Position numbers and translations under genes: made by a program. Of a DNA stretch of 64,000 nt, positions 25,338 through 33,441 are shown one piece after another. The notes below the pieces were generated by a model. It worked only from the letters and a program-made list of their open reading frames with translations, was not told the DNA's origin and ran no database searches. Source of the stretch: JAEUJM01 sp041918615 (GTDB lineage: Bacteria > Actinomycetota > Acidimicrobiia > Acidimicrobiales > DATDAH01). Numbering within the stretch: the first letter of the stretch is position 1; each line of letters starts with the position of its first letter. The stretch covers positions 372,001 to 436,000 of the forward strand of contig JAYRVH010000077.1 in NCBI GenBank assembly GCA_041918615.1. Direction: 5' to 3'.

Positions 25338-25952
25338 GTGCAGCTCCGGTTGATCCGCCACGCCCTGCCGGTCCGGATCGAGAACGCGTCCGGCGCGGCC
25401 GACCCCGGTCTCAGCGCCGAAGGGGCCGCCCAGGCCGAGCGCCTGGCCGAATGGCTGCGTCACGAGCACCTGGACGCCATCTGGTCCAGCCCGCTCCGGC
25501 GCGCCCGCGAGACCGCCGCGCCGTTGGCCCGGGCGATCGGCCTCGAGCCGGTCATCGACGAGGACCTGGCCGAGTTCGACCGTCACGCCGACTCGTACGT
25601 CCCGATCGAGGAGCTGAAGGCCGAGGGCGATCCGCGCTGGCGGGAGCTCGTCGACGGCACCTGGGCGGCCGACGACCGGGGCCGGGACTTCGAGGAGCGG
25701 CTCATCGAGGCCATGGACCGGGTCATCACCGCCCACCCGGGAGGCGACGTGGCCGTCGTCTGCCACGGCGGCGTCATCAACGTCTACCTCGCCCACGTCC
25801 TCGGGTTGGCCGAGCCCATGTTCTTCCACCCCGACTACACGGGGATCAGCCGGGTGATCGCCTCGCGCGCAGGCATGCGGTCGATCGCCAGCATCAACGA
25901 GTGCGCGCATCTCCGCGGACTACGAAGTGCGTCGCCAGCAGACGGTTCGTGA
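25338..25952 (+). CDS. Histidine phosphatase (phosphoglycerate mutase-like)
   Basis: A 204-residue histidine phosphatase. The RHG-type motif is LIRHALP (residues 5-11), followed by SPLRRARETA and the second catalytic histidine in VVCHGGVINVYLAHVL. The RHA variant in place of RHG is common in broad-specificity members. The GTG start is 9 nt after AAAGGA. The substrate cannot be named. Its last 33 bases overlap the convergent minus-strand gene. Confidence 0.85.
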   Translation: MQLRLIRHALPVRIENASGAADPGLSAEGAAQAERLAEWLRHEHLDAIWSSPLRRARETAAPLARAIGLEPVIDEDLAEFDRHADSYVPIEELKAEGDPRWRELVDGTWAADDRGRDFEERLIEAMDRVITAHPGGDVAVVCHGGVINVYLAHVLGLAEPMFFHPDYTGISRVIASRAGMRSIASINECAHLRGLRSASPADGS

Positions 25953-26333
25953 CGGCGGGGGCCGCTCCATGGCCTCGACGAGCGCACGCGTGTCGAATCC
26001 CGGCAGGTTGCTCAGGCGCCCGATCAGGCCTTCTTGGGCGGCGAGGCGGCTCGGGACGAGACAGCCTCGGGCTTCGTCGGCCGCCAGCACCAGCAGGACC
26101 CCGTCATCACGGTGCACGCCGATCTTGGTGGTGATCACCTCGACCTCGATGATCTCGTCCCATCCCACCGACTCGACGCGCCCATCGGCCAGCAGGCGTC
26201 GCACCTGACGGCCGTCGACTTCGAGGGCCGTCGTTCGGGCGGCTGCCGCACGCCGCTCGCGCTCGAGGCGACGGAAGGCGCTGAGCACGACGAGGCCGAT
26301 CACGACCACCGCTCCCATCAGGGCCCAGGCCAT
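25920..26333 (-). CDS. Small membrane-anchored protein, 137 aa
   Basis: A 137-residue protein with one N-terminal membrane segment (MAWALMGAVVVIGLVVL) and a soluble part beginning RRLERERRAAAARTT, then VDGRQVRRLLADGRVESVGWDEI and a strand-rich region that may be a small PH-like fold. I do not recognise a family. The ATG overlaps the stop of a 54-codon frame (TGATG). Its 3' end overlaps the convergent phosphatase gene by 33 bases. Confidence 0.65.
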   Translation of the reverse strand: MAWALMGAVVVIGLVVLSAFRRLERERRAAAARTTALEVDGRQVRRLLADGRVESVGWDEIIEVEVITTKIGVHRDDGVLLVLAADEARGCLVPSRLAAQEGLIGRLSNLPGFDTRALVEAMERPPPSRTVCWRRTS

Positions 26334-26497
26334 CAGCCACCCCCTCCGGCCGCGGCGGCCAGGATCGGCTCGCCGGACGACACCCGGCACACCCACCACG
26401 GGCGGTGGGACCGTACGACGGCGTCGAGCGCGGCGCCCACGCCCTGGCCGTCCTTTGTCATCCGGCCGGGCGACCGCTCGGGGTCCGAGGCGATCAC
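26333..26497 (-). CDS. Candidate small protein, 54 aa
   Basis: A 54-codon frame on the minus strand from GTG at 26497 to TGA at 26335-26333, beginning VIASDPERSPGRMTKDG and containing VVRSHRPWWVCRV. It starts 1 nt after the stop of the SirB1-like gene and its stop shares a base with the next ATG (TGATG), filling a gap of 165 bp that would otherwise be empty in a tightly packed operon. An internal ATG at 26461 could start a 42-aa form. No family is recognised. Confidence 0.45.
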   Translation of the reverse strand: MIASDPERSPGRMTKDGQGVGAALDAVVRSHRPWWVCRVSSGEPILAAAAGGGG

Positions 26498-26498
26498 G

Positions 26499-27284
26499 TC
26501 AGTTCAGCCGCGCCCGCATCCGGGTGGCCGAAGCGAGGTCGTCCTCGGCCGTGTCGCCCCCCGACTGGGCGGCGAGGTGCTCGAGCTCACGAGCCGCCGC
26601 CGCGAACTGCCCATCGGCTGCCAGCACCGAGGCCAGCTGGCGACGCTCGTCGTCGGGCACTCCCGGTATGGCAGCCCGCATGCGGAGCACCCAGGCCAAC
26701 GACGGGCGGTCACCCCGATCCAGGTAGATCGCCTTGAGATTGGCCAGGACCCGACCGAGGATGGCAAGGGACCCCACCGGGTCGAGGAAGCTGGGGTCGA
26801 ACGGGGCCGCCGGCCCGTGCACGACGCGGAAGGCCCGTTCGCACCCGACTCGGTCGAGCAGTGCGCCCCGAGCAAAGGGATCGACGAAGACGTCGGGATC
26901 CACGCGGTCGCGGAGCAGGAAGTGCCCAGGCATGCCGACCCCGGCGAGAGGGACGCCGATGCGCCGCCCGACCACGATCGCCAGCACGGACAAGGAGATC
27001 GGGATCCCCCGGCGCCGGTCGAGCACGTGGTTCAGGAACGAGTTCCGCGGGTCGTAGTAGTCCTCGCGGTTGCCGGCGAAGCCGAGGTCGACGAACAGGT
27101 ATCGGACGAGGGCCTGGAGGGTCGGGGCGAAGCAACCGTCCGCCAACGCGTCCAGCCGTTCCAGGGCGGTGGTCACGTCGAGGTCGGGCTCGGCCCCGGC
27201 GGCGATGAGCAGCATCGCCTCGTCGAGGGCAACCTGATCCTCGGGGCCACCGACGAGCTCGACGAAGCGGGCCGGGGCGTCCAC
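26499..27284 (-). CDS. SirB1/transglutaminase-like protein
   Basis: A 261-residue protein with the SirB1-type core: NSFLNHVLDRRRGIPISLSVLAIVVGRRIGVPL, then GMPGHFLLR and VFVDPFARG. The cysteine of active transglutaminases is not seen at the expected place (SLSV), as in many SirB1 relatives, so it may be non-catalytic. The C-terminal 100 residues look like TPR-type helices. The GTG start is 6 nt after a TACCGT -10 box. The biological role of the family is poorly known. Confidence 0.8.
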   Translation of the reverse strand: MDAPARFVELVGGPEDQVALDEAMLLIAAGAEPDLDVTTALERLDALADGCFAPTLQALVRYLFVDLGFAGNREDYYDPRNSFLNHVLDRRRGIPISLSVLAIVVGRRIGVPLAGVGMPGHFLLRDRVDPDVFVDPFARGALLDRVGCERAFRVVHGPAAPFDPSFLDPVGSLAILGRVLANLKAIYLDRGDRPSLAWVLRMRAAIPGVPDDERRQLASVLAADGQFAAAARELEHLAAQSGGDTAEDDLASATRMRARLN

Positions 27285-27290
27285 AGGGTC

Positions 27291-27296
27291 ACGGTA
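27291..27296 (-). promoter_or_regulatory. -10 element TACCGT, leaderless
   Basis: On the minus strand TACCGT ends 6 nt before the GTG at 27284, in the 16-bp gap after the MFS gene, giving the SirB1-like gene its own start. Confidence 0.35.
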
Positions 27297-27300
27297 CCGC

Positions 27301-28509
27301 TCAGGTGGCTGCGGCCCGGCGTCTCAGCAGGCGACGTCCGACCACCATGACGGCCGCGGCCACGCCGGTCCAGGCTGCGGTCATCAACCAGGCAGGGGCG
27401 TAGGAGCCGTGTTGCACCGCGACCCCGAAGAGCAGGGGCCCGAGCAGCGCGCCCACGTAGACCCCGGTCTGGGTGATGCCCGTCGCCACGCCGGGAATGT
27501 CGGGGTTGTCGCGCACCACCGCCAGGTTGAACAGCCCGGGCCAGGCCCAACCCGCGCCGAACGCCACGGGGGTCAACGCGACGTAGGCCCACGGTCGGCC
27601 CGTGGCAAAGGCCAGGTAGGCGACGCTCCCGCCGGCCAACATCAGGGCCACCACCCGGAGGTGACCACGGCCTCGCCGGTCGGCTCGCGCGCCCGCCAGC
27701 ATCCGCACCGTGATGCCGCAGGCGCTGCCCAGGGTGAGGAGCAGTCCGGCGGCGCCCTCGCCGATGCCCGCCTCAACGCTGCCGCTCACCAGGAAGGCGG
27801 CGAGGGCCCCGGCGGCCGCGGCACCGAACCCGGCCCCGATGCTCAGTACCACGAGCGGAAGCATCGGCCGGTCGCCGATCCGGGGGCGGTGGGCGGTCAC
27901 GGCCCGCACCTGGGCTGTGGAGGGCAGCAGGACCAGGGCGAGCGCCGCCAGGCCGGCCCCCGCGACGAACGCCCACCGCCAGCCGACGGTCAGCGCGATG
28001 ACGGGGACGGCGAGACCGGCCAGCAGCGTGCCCATGGGTATGGCCGACTGCTTGGCGCCGAGCGCCAGCCCGAGCCGATGCGTCGGCATCTCCTGGGTCA
28101 AGAGCACGTTCACCGCCAACTGGATCAACGCGTTGACCACTCCCCCCACCGCCATGACCAGGACCAGGAGCCCCCATGTCCGGGCTGCCGTCGCCACGGT
28201 GAGTTGGACGACCACGTTGGCGGTGAGGCCGATCCGCAGGGCCCGGCGGGCGCCGAGGTGCTCGGCCAGCCGTCCGAGCACAGCGGAGAACAGGGCCGAC
28301 GAGAGCCAGTAGGCACTCACCGCGAGACCCAGGCCGACGGCCTCGAAGCGGAGGTCCGCGCGGATCTGCACCGCGAGGCCACCGACGAGGAACGGAGGGA
28401 GCGCGGCGGCTGTCGCTGCGCTCATGGCCGCGGCGAGCACGCGGAACCGGCCCCGCCGGGTGGGTGACGCACCGACGATCGCCGGACCGGACCTCGTCGG
28501 TACGTCCAC
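27301..28509 (-). CDS. Major facilitator superfamily transporter
   Basis: A 402-residue membrane protein with about twelve hydrophobic segments. Cues are RLAEHLGARRALRIG, the loop 2-3 motif of the superfamily, and GARADRRGRGHLRVVAL, its counterpart in the second half. No substrate can be inferred. The GTG at 28509 (VDVPTRSGP) gives a short cytoplasmic tail before the first membrane segment; the frame is open further upstream but would overlap the divergent GDPD gene. Confidence 0.85.
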   Translation of the reverse strand: MDVPTRSGPAIVGASPTRRGRFRVLAAAMSAATAAALPPFLVGGLAVQIRADLRFEAVGLGLAVSAYWLSSALFSAVLGRLAEHLGARRALRIGLTANVVVQLTVATAARTWGLLVLVMAVGGVVNALIQLAVNVLLTQEMPTHRLGLALGAKQSAIPMGTLLAGLAVPVIALTVGWRWAFVAGAGLAALALVLLPSTAQVRAVTAHRPRIGDRPMLPLVVLSIGAGFGAAAAGALAAFLVSGSVEAGIGEGAAGLLLTLGSACGITVRMLAGARADRRGRGHLRVVALMLAGGSVAYLAFATGRPWAYVALTPVAFGAGWAWPGLFNLAVVRDNPDIPGVATGITQTGVYVGALLGPLLFGVAVQHGSYAPAWLMTAAWTGVAAAVMVVGRRLLRRRAAAT

Positions 28510-28561
28510 GTCGCCAGGATCGCACAGCCGACCCGGAACGGGGCGCGAGGTCACCAACGGG

Positions 28562-28567
28562 TAGCGT
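28562..28567 (+). promoter_or_regulatory. -10 element TAGCGT, leaderless
   Basis: TAGCGT ends 7 nt before the GTG at 28575. It lies in the 65-bp gap divergent from the MFS gene. Confidence 0.4.
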
Positions 28568-28574
28568 CGGCTCC

Positions 28575-29336
28575 GTGCCCGCTCGCTGGCCGTTCCTCGA
28601 ACATCCGGGGCCGCTGGCCTTCGCACACCGGGGTGGGGCCAGTGACGCACCCGAGAACACGCTGCCGGCGTTCGCCCGGGCCGTCGACCTGGGGTACCGC
28701 TACGTGGAGACCGACGTCCACGTCACCTCGGACGGGGTGCTGCTCGCCTTCCACGACTCGGTGCTCGACCGGGTCACCGACCGCACCGGCACGGTGGCCG
28801 AGCTGCCGTGGTCCGAAGTGGGCCGGGCCCGGGTCGCCGGCCGCGAGCCCATCCCCCTGCTCGAGGACCTGCTCGGCACCTGGCCCGACCTGCGGGTGAA
28901 CATCGACCCCAAGCACGACGGGGCGGTCGACGCGTTGGCCCGCACGATCGAGCGCACCGGTGCCATCGACCGGGTGTGCGTGGGATCGTTCTCGGATCGT
29001 CGGATCCGCAGACTGCGGCAACGTCTCGGGCCACGCCTGTGCTGGTCACCCGGGCCGGTCGGGGTCGCTCGGGCGAAGCTCGCGTGCTACGGGCTCCCGA
29101 CGGGCCGACTGGGCGCCGGCTGCCTCCAGGTACCGGTGCGACAGGGGCGCGTGACGGTGGTCGACCGGCGCTTCGTCCGATCGGCGCACCGCCACGGCCT
29201 CCAGGTCCACGTCTGGACGATCGACGATCCCGCCGAGATGGCCCGCCTGCTCGACCTCGGCGTGGACGGCATCATGACCGACCGCCCCGGCGTGCTCCGG
29301 ACCGTCCTGGAGCGCCGCGGCGAGTGGGTCCCCTGA
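28575..29336 (+). CDS. Glycerophosphodiester phosphodiesterase
   Basis: A 253-residue GDPD-family enzyme that cleaves glycerophosphodiesters into glycerol-3-phosphate and an alcohol. Motifs are AFAHRGGASDAPENTLPAF (catalytic His, Arg and Glu), VETDVHVTSDGVLLAFHD (metal-binding Glu/Asp and second His), NIDPKHD and the closing VWTIDDPAEMARLLDLGVDGIMTDRP. There is no signal peptide, so it acts in the cytosol. The GTG follows a -10 box by 7 nt. Its stop shares a base with the next ATG (TGATG). Confidence 0.9.
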   Translation: MPARWPFLEHPGPLAFAHRGGASDAPENTLPAFARAVDLGYRYVETDVHVTSDGVLLAFHDSVLDRVTDRTGTVAELPWSEVGRARVAGREPIPLLEDLLGTWPDLRVNIDPKHDGAVDALARTIERTGAIDRVCVGSFSDRRIRRLRQRLGPRLCWSPGPVGVARAKLACYGLPTGRLGAGCLQVPVRQGRVTVVDRRFVRSAHRHGLQVHVWTIDDPAEMARLLDLGVDGIMTDRPGVLRTVLERRGEWVP

Positions 29337-30835
29337 TGGAGCTGCCGCTCACACCGCTCGACTTCCTGGCCAGGGCCCGGTCCCTCTTCCCCGAACGGGT
29401 CGGCGTGGTGCAGGGACCCGATCGCTTCACCTACGCCGAGTTCGCCGAGCGAGCCGACCGCCTCGCCCACGGCCTCGTCCGCGAGCTCGGCGTGCGACCA
29501 GGCGACCGCGTGGCCTGGATCGGCGGGAACACCCACGAGCTGCTCGAGGGCTACTACGGCGTCCTGCTGGCCGGCGCCGTTCTCGTCCCGCTGAACATCC
29601 GCCTGGCCCCCGCCGAGCTGCGCGTACTGCTCGACGACTGCGCCCCGGCCGTGATGGTGCGACACCCCGACCAGGCTGATCCGGGGCATGGCACACCGCA
29701 GCTGGTGCTGGGGGCACCGTACGAGGCGCTGCTGTCGAGCCAACCCCCCGGACCACCGGCCACACCGCCGATCGACGAACGCGCCCCGGCCGAGATCTTC
29801 TACACCAGCGGCACCACGGGGTCGCCCAGGGGCGCGGTGCTCACGCACCGCAACCTCTACCTGCACGCCGTTCACTCGGCGTTGACGAACGGGATCACCG
29901 GTGATGACGTCGTGCTGCACACCATCCCGCTGTTCCACGTCAACGGATGGGGCACCCCGCACTACCTCACGGGACTCGGCGGGGTGCACGTCATGCTCCC
30001 CCGCTTCGACGCCGGCGAAGTGCTTCGCCTGATCGAGGACGAAGACGTGACCCGCCTCTTCCTGGTGCCGACCATGGCCACCGCCCTGCTCGAGCACCCC
30101 GACCTGGACCGGACGCGCCGCCCCTCACTCCGCCAGATCTCGGTCGGGGGCGCACCACTCGGCCGTGAGCTCCTCGCCGAACTGGAAGACCGACTCGGCT
30201 GCCCGTGCATCTGCGGCTACGGGATGACCGAATCCTCGCCCACCCTCACCCGCGCCCTCGACAAGCCGGGCGAGCCCTCGGACGCCAACCGCCGGGCCAC
30301 CACGGGCCTGCCCATCATGGGGGTCGAGCTCTCGGTCACCGGCGCCGACGGCGCGGAGGTCGCCCACGACGGCACGCAACGGGGCGAGGTACGGGCCCGA
30401 TCGAACCACGTGATGGACCGGTACTGGAACGCACCCGCGGCGACCGCCGAGGTGCTGCGTGACGGCTGGCTGCACACGGGGGACATCGCCACCGTCGACC
30501 CCGACGGCTACCTGACGTTGGTCGACCGCACCAAGGACGTGATCATCTCCGGTGGCGAGAACATCTCGAGCGTGGAGGTCGAAAGGGCGCTGACCGCGCA
30601 CCCGGCGGTGCTCGAGGCCGCGGTGATCGGAGTGCCCGACCATCGCTGGGGCGAGGTCCCCAAGGGGTTCGTCACACTGCGCTCGGGCGCCACGGTCTCG
30701 CCGGCGGAGCTCCGCACCTTCGTGCGCGGGCGGCTGGCCCACTTCAAGGCGCCACGTGAGGTCGAGATCCGCGACGAGCTGCCGAAGAGCGGCACCGGCA
30801 AGATCCGAAAGCAGGACCTGCGTCAATCGCCCTGA
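29336..30835 (+). CDS. Acyl-CoA synthetase/AMP-dependent ligase
   Basis: A 499-residue ANL-family adenylating enzyme. It shows the P-loop IFYTSGTTGSPRGAVLTH, GYGMTESSP, the hinge region VDRTKDVIISGGENISSVEVE and the C-terminal catalytic lysine in PKSGTGKIRKQDL. These fit medium or long-chain fatty-acyl or aryl-CoA ligases; the substrate cannot be told. It is coupled to the GDPD gene by TGATG, suggesting a link with lipid turnover. Confidence 0.88.
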   Translation: MELPLTPLDFLARARSLFPERVGVVQGPDRFTYAEFAERADRLAHGLVRELGVRPGDRVAWIGGNTHELLEGYYGVLLAGAVLVPLNIRLAPAELRVLLDDCAPAVMVRHPDQADPGHGTPQLVLGAPYEALLSSQPPGPPATPPIDERAPAEIFYTSGTTGSPRGAVLTHRNLYLHAVHSALTNGITGDDVVLHTIPLFHVNGWGTPHYLTGLGGVHVMLPRFDAGEVLRLIEDEDVTRLFLVPTMATALLEHPDLDRTRRPSLRQISVGGAPLGRELLAELEDRLGCPCICGYGMTESSPTLTRALDKPGEPSDANRRATTGLPIMGVELSVTGADGAEVAHDGTQRGEVRARSNHVMDRYWNAPAATAEVLRDGWLHTGDIATVDPDGYLTLVDRTKDVIISGGENISSVEVERALTAHPAVLEAAVIGVPDHRWGEVPKGFVTLRSGATVSPAELRTFVRGRLAHFKAPREVEIRDELPKSGTGKIRKQDLRQSP

Positions 30836-30871
30836 CCAGCGGGAGGCAGCGTCCGCGGCACGACAAAACGC

Positions 30872-30903
30872 CTGAGGGCCGCCCCGGAAAGGGCGGCCCT
30901 CAG
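30872..30903. terminator. Bidirectional hairpin terminator
   Basis: A perfect 13-bp stem, CTGAGGGCCGCCC at 30872-30884 and GGGCGGCCCTCAG at 30891-30903, encloses a 6-nt loop (CGGAAA). It lies between convergent genes. AAAA at 30865-30868 becomes a short U-run on the minus strand, so it should work best for the surface-protein gene on that strand. Confidence 0.8.
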
Positions 30904-30921
30904 TCGTCGGTGCTTGGAGGA

Positions 30922-31518
30922 TCAGTCGGCGGAAGCGAAGCGTCGGCGGGCGCCGAAGACGGCGGCGGAGCCCAGCACCAGCAGTGCCGCTCCCAGGCCG
31001 ACCAGGGTGCCGGTGTTGTTGGAGCCGGTGCGGGCGAGCGCGGCGGTCGCCGCCCCTCCTGCCTCGTTACCGACCACTTGGAGGCTGAGGACCCGGCAGA
31101 GATCAGCGCCGCCGGTGTCGGTGCCGCAGACCTCGACGCCACAGTCGCCGACCGGCACGTCGGGGACCACGTAGGAGAAGGTGAAGGTCGTCCCGGTGGA
31201 CGGGCCGTCGAAGACGACCGTGGGGCCACAGGTCAGGGTGGCCGTCACCGTCTCACCAGCGGCATAGCCCTTCACCGTGCACGTCACCGTGTCGCCCACC
31301 GATGCACTCGCCGGCGAGCAGCCGTCCTCGGAGCCGGTGGAGGCCGCGAGGTAGGCGTCGATGTCGAAGTTGCCGGCATCGTCGGTGAAGGCACCAGGGT
31401 CCTGGTCCTCGGGCTGGGCCTGAGCCGCCGCCGGACCGAGCGCCGCTACGAGCACCAGCCCGCCGAGGAACAATCCCCCTATCGCCGCCCGAAGAATCGT
31501 TCGCATTGCACCCGTCAC
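30922..31518 (-). CDS. Secreted surface protein with LAXTG-type sorting signal
   Basis: A 198-residue protein. It has a signal peptide (GLFLGGLVLVAALGPAAAQA), a mature domain of about 110 residues with five cysteines and strand-rich Ig-like character (GDTVTCTVKGYAAGETVTATL), and a C-terminal cell-wall sorting signal: LARTG, a hydrophobic segment (GLGAALLVLGSAAVFG) and ARRR. LAXTG is the motif of class E sortases of high-GC actinobacteria. The GTG start is 6 nt after GGGAGG, so this gene has an ordinary leader. The binding role of the domain is unknown. Confidence 0.8.
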   Translation of the reverse strand: MTGAMRTILRAAIGGLFLGGLVLVAALGPAAAQAQPEDQDPGAFTDDAGNFDIDAYLAASTGSEDGCSPASASVGDTVTCTVKGYAAGETVTATLTCGPTVVFDGPSTGTTFTFSYVVPDVPVGDCGVEVCGTDTGGADLCRVLSLQVVGNEAGGAATAALARTGSNNTGTLVGLGAALLVLGSAAVFGARRRFASAD

Positions 31519-31549
31519 AGTTTTCCTCCCGAGATCAGAACAGGACGAA

Positions 31550-31555
31550 GTTATA
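31550..31555 (-). promoter_or_regulatory. -10 element TATAAC for the surface protein gene
   Basis: On the minus strand TATAAC lies about 32 bases upstream of the GTG at 31518, with a GGGAGG ribosome site between. It is the most consensus-like -10 box noticed in the window. No firm -35 box is seen. Confidence 0.4.
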
Positions 31556-31560
31556 GCACG

Positions 31561-33441
31561 TCACTCGACGCGAGTGTGCAATCCTCGCCGTTCGCCCGCG
31601 ACCGCCACGGCAACGGCTCCGAGGTAGAGGGCGTCGCCGAGGACCACGACGAGTGCCGGCCAGTACCAGAGCACGCCCGCGCCGGCGGGAAGGCGAACCT
31701 GGCCGTCGGCTGCGATCCCCGCAGACTCCCAGCCACGCAGCCATCCCCTGGCACCCGGCCGGGCCCAGGTCGCCGGCCCTGATGCCGGCAGTGCGGCCAC
31801 CGGCGCCAGAGGCCCGGAGGGTGCGAGTGCCCGCCCGGCGTCGGTGACCACCGGGCCCTGCCAGCCGGTCACCTCGAAGAGCTCGAGCGTGGGCCCGTCG
31901 ACCACCCGCCGCAGCCCGGGGTCGTCGCGGAGCGAGAGGTAGGTCTGCCAGTCGATGTCGTGCTGGAAGACCACCCACCGCACACCGAGATCTGCGAGCG
32001 CGGTCGACACCGGCTGGCCGGCCCGCACGCGCCGGGCGAGCAGGTCCATCGTGGGCTCGCGAGGATCAGCACGCTCCCGCGCCGGTCGTGCGAAGTGCGG
32101 GTCGGAGGCCACGAGCACGTCTCCACCCAGGAAGAGCGGCATCACGTTGTTCACCCTGCGGCCCCCGGCCACGTTGAGGTTGAAGTACTGCGCCCACGGG
32201 AGCGAAACGACCGTTCCCGGCTCGGCGACCACCACCGACCGCGCCTGCGACCACTCCCGAGGGACCTGCACCGGCTCGAGCTGACCGCCGATCCCCCACA
32301 GGCCCGGCGCCGCCAGCCAGAGGGAGACGACGACCGGAAGCGCCAGCAGCGCCGGTCGCCCTGGTCCGTGGGCCGCCAGGGCCAACCGCCTCGCTCCGAG
32401 CGCGGCGGCCGGAGCCATCCACACGAGGTAGAGGGCCAGGAGCCGATGGCCCTCGCGAAGCGGCGCGCCCGCGGGCGAGCTCGCCGCGCTCGCGTAGACG
32501 GCGTCGAGGCCCGGCACGACGCTCGCCAGGGCGAGGACTGCGCCGGTCACCGCGAGCCATGCGGCGGGACGCCGCCACCGGTCGGGCAGATCCTGGTGGC
32601 CGTGCACGGCCAGGGCCAGGAGCACCGCACCGAGCAGCGGGACGCCCGGCGCTCCGTGACCGACCTGGAACGAGTCCTGCCAGAAGCCGTGGCCGGCCAG
32701 CAGACGTAGCGGCCCTCCGACGCCGGTGGCTCGGGTGGCGAAGTCACCGGCATCGGCCGGGGTCACCCCCTGCGCGTACACGACCACCCCCGGCACCAGC
32801 CAAGGCAGTTGACCGATCAGCACCGCAAGGGCAACGACCCCGGGGCGACGCCTCGACTCCGACAACAGCCCGGCGGCGGCCACCACGACGGCGACCATGC
32901 CGCCCGTGACACCGCACGCGCCGAGGGCGGCGGCGGCGAGCAGCGTCCGCCGGATCGACCCGGACGGTGCCGAGAGTCGGGGAAGCACCCAGGGCAGCAC
33001 CGCCATCATCAGCGCCACGCCGAGGTAGCCCGTGGCCACGCGCGTGAGCAGGAACGGGCTGGCGGCGTACAGGAGACCCGAGGCGACACGTGTCGGCACC
33101 GCTCGGTCGGCCACCAGGCGTTGGGCGCCCACGAACGCGACGGCGAAGACCGCCACGAGGAGCGCCTTGGCGACCACCGTGCCGTCGACCACCGACGAGA
33201 GCCACGCGAGCGGCACCATGAAGGGCAGCCGTCGTGGCAACTCCGGGCCGAGCCCCCACACTCCCTGGGGCACGGGCACCACCGAGGTCAGGACGAGATC
33301 GAGGTTGAAGAGCGCCCCCGGACCGAGGGCCGGGCCCAGCACCGCACCGCCCAGCGCGGTGCCGACCGCCCAGGGCCACCACGACGAGCGCCGCGTCGCC
33401 GGACGGGGCCGCGCCGTCGGGTCAGTGCGGATTGATCGCAC
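31561..33441 (-). CDS. Large multi-pass membrane protein, GT-C-like
   Basis: A 626-residue protein with about 12 hydrophobic segments in the first two thirds and a soluble C-terminal part (about residues 400-580) before a final membrane segment. The layout, with NLDLVLTSVVPVPQGVWGLG in the first loop and PFLLTRVATGYLG further on, is that of GT-C lipid-linked sugar transferases related to AftD. No named family is certain. The GTG at 33441 gives a 20-bp overlap with the flippase gene. It belongs with the minus-strand envelope genes. Confidence 0.65.
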   Translation of the reverse strand: MRSIRTDPTARPRPATRRSSWWPWAVGTALGGAVLGPALGPGALFNLDLVLTSVVPVPQGVWGLGPELPRRLPFMVPLAWLSSVVDGTVVAKALLVAVFAVAFVGAQRLVADRAVPTRVASGLLYAASPFLLTRVATGYLGVALMMAVLPWVLPRLSAPSGSIRRTLLAAAALGACGVTGGMVAVVVAAAGLLSESRRRPGVVALAVLIGQLPWLVPGVVVYAQGVTPADAGDFATRATGVGGPLRLLAGHGFWQDSFQVGHGAPGVPLLGAVLLALAVHGHQDLPDRWRRPAAWLAVTGAVLALASVVPGLDAVYASAASSPAGAPLREGHRLLALYLVWMAPAAALGARRLALAAHGPGRPALLALPVVVSLWLAAPGLWGIGGQLEPVQVPREWSQARSVVVAEPGTVVSLPWAQYFNLNVAGGRRVNNVMPLFLGGDVLVASDPHFARPARERADPREPTMDLLARRVRAGQPVSTALADLGVRWVVFQHDIDWQTYLSLRDDPGLRRVVDGPTLELFEVTGWQGPVVTDAGRALAPSGPLAPVAALPASGPATWARPGARGWLRGWESAGIAADGQVRLPAGAGVLWYWPALVVVLGDALYLGAVAVAVAGERRGLHTRVE

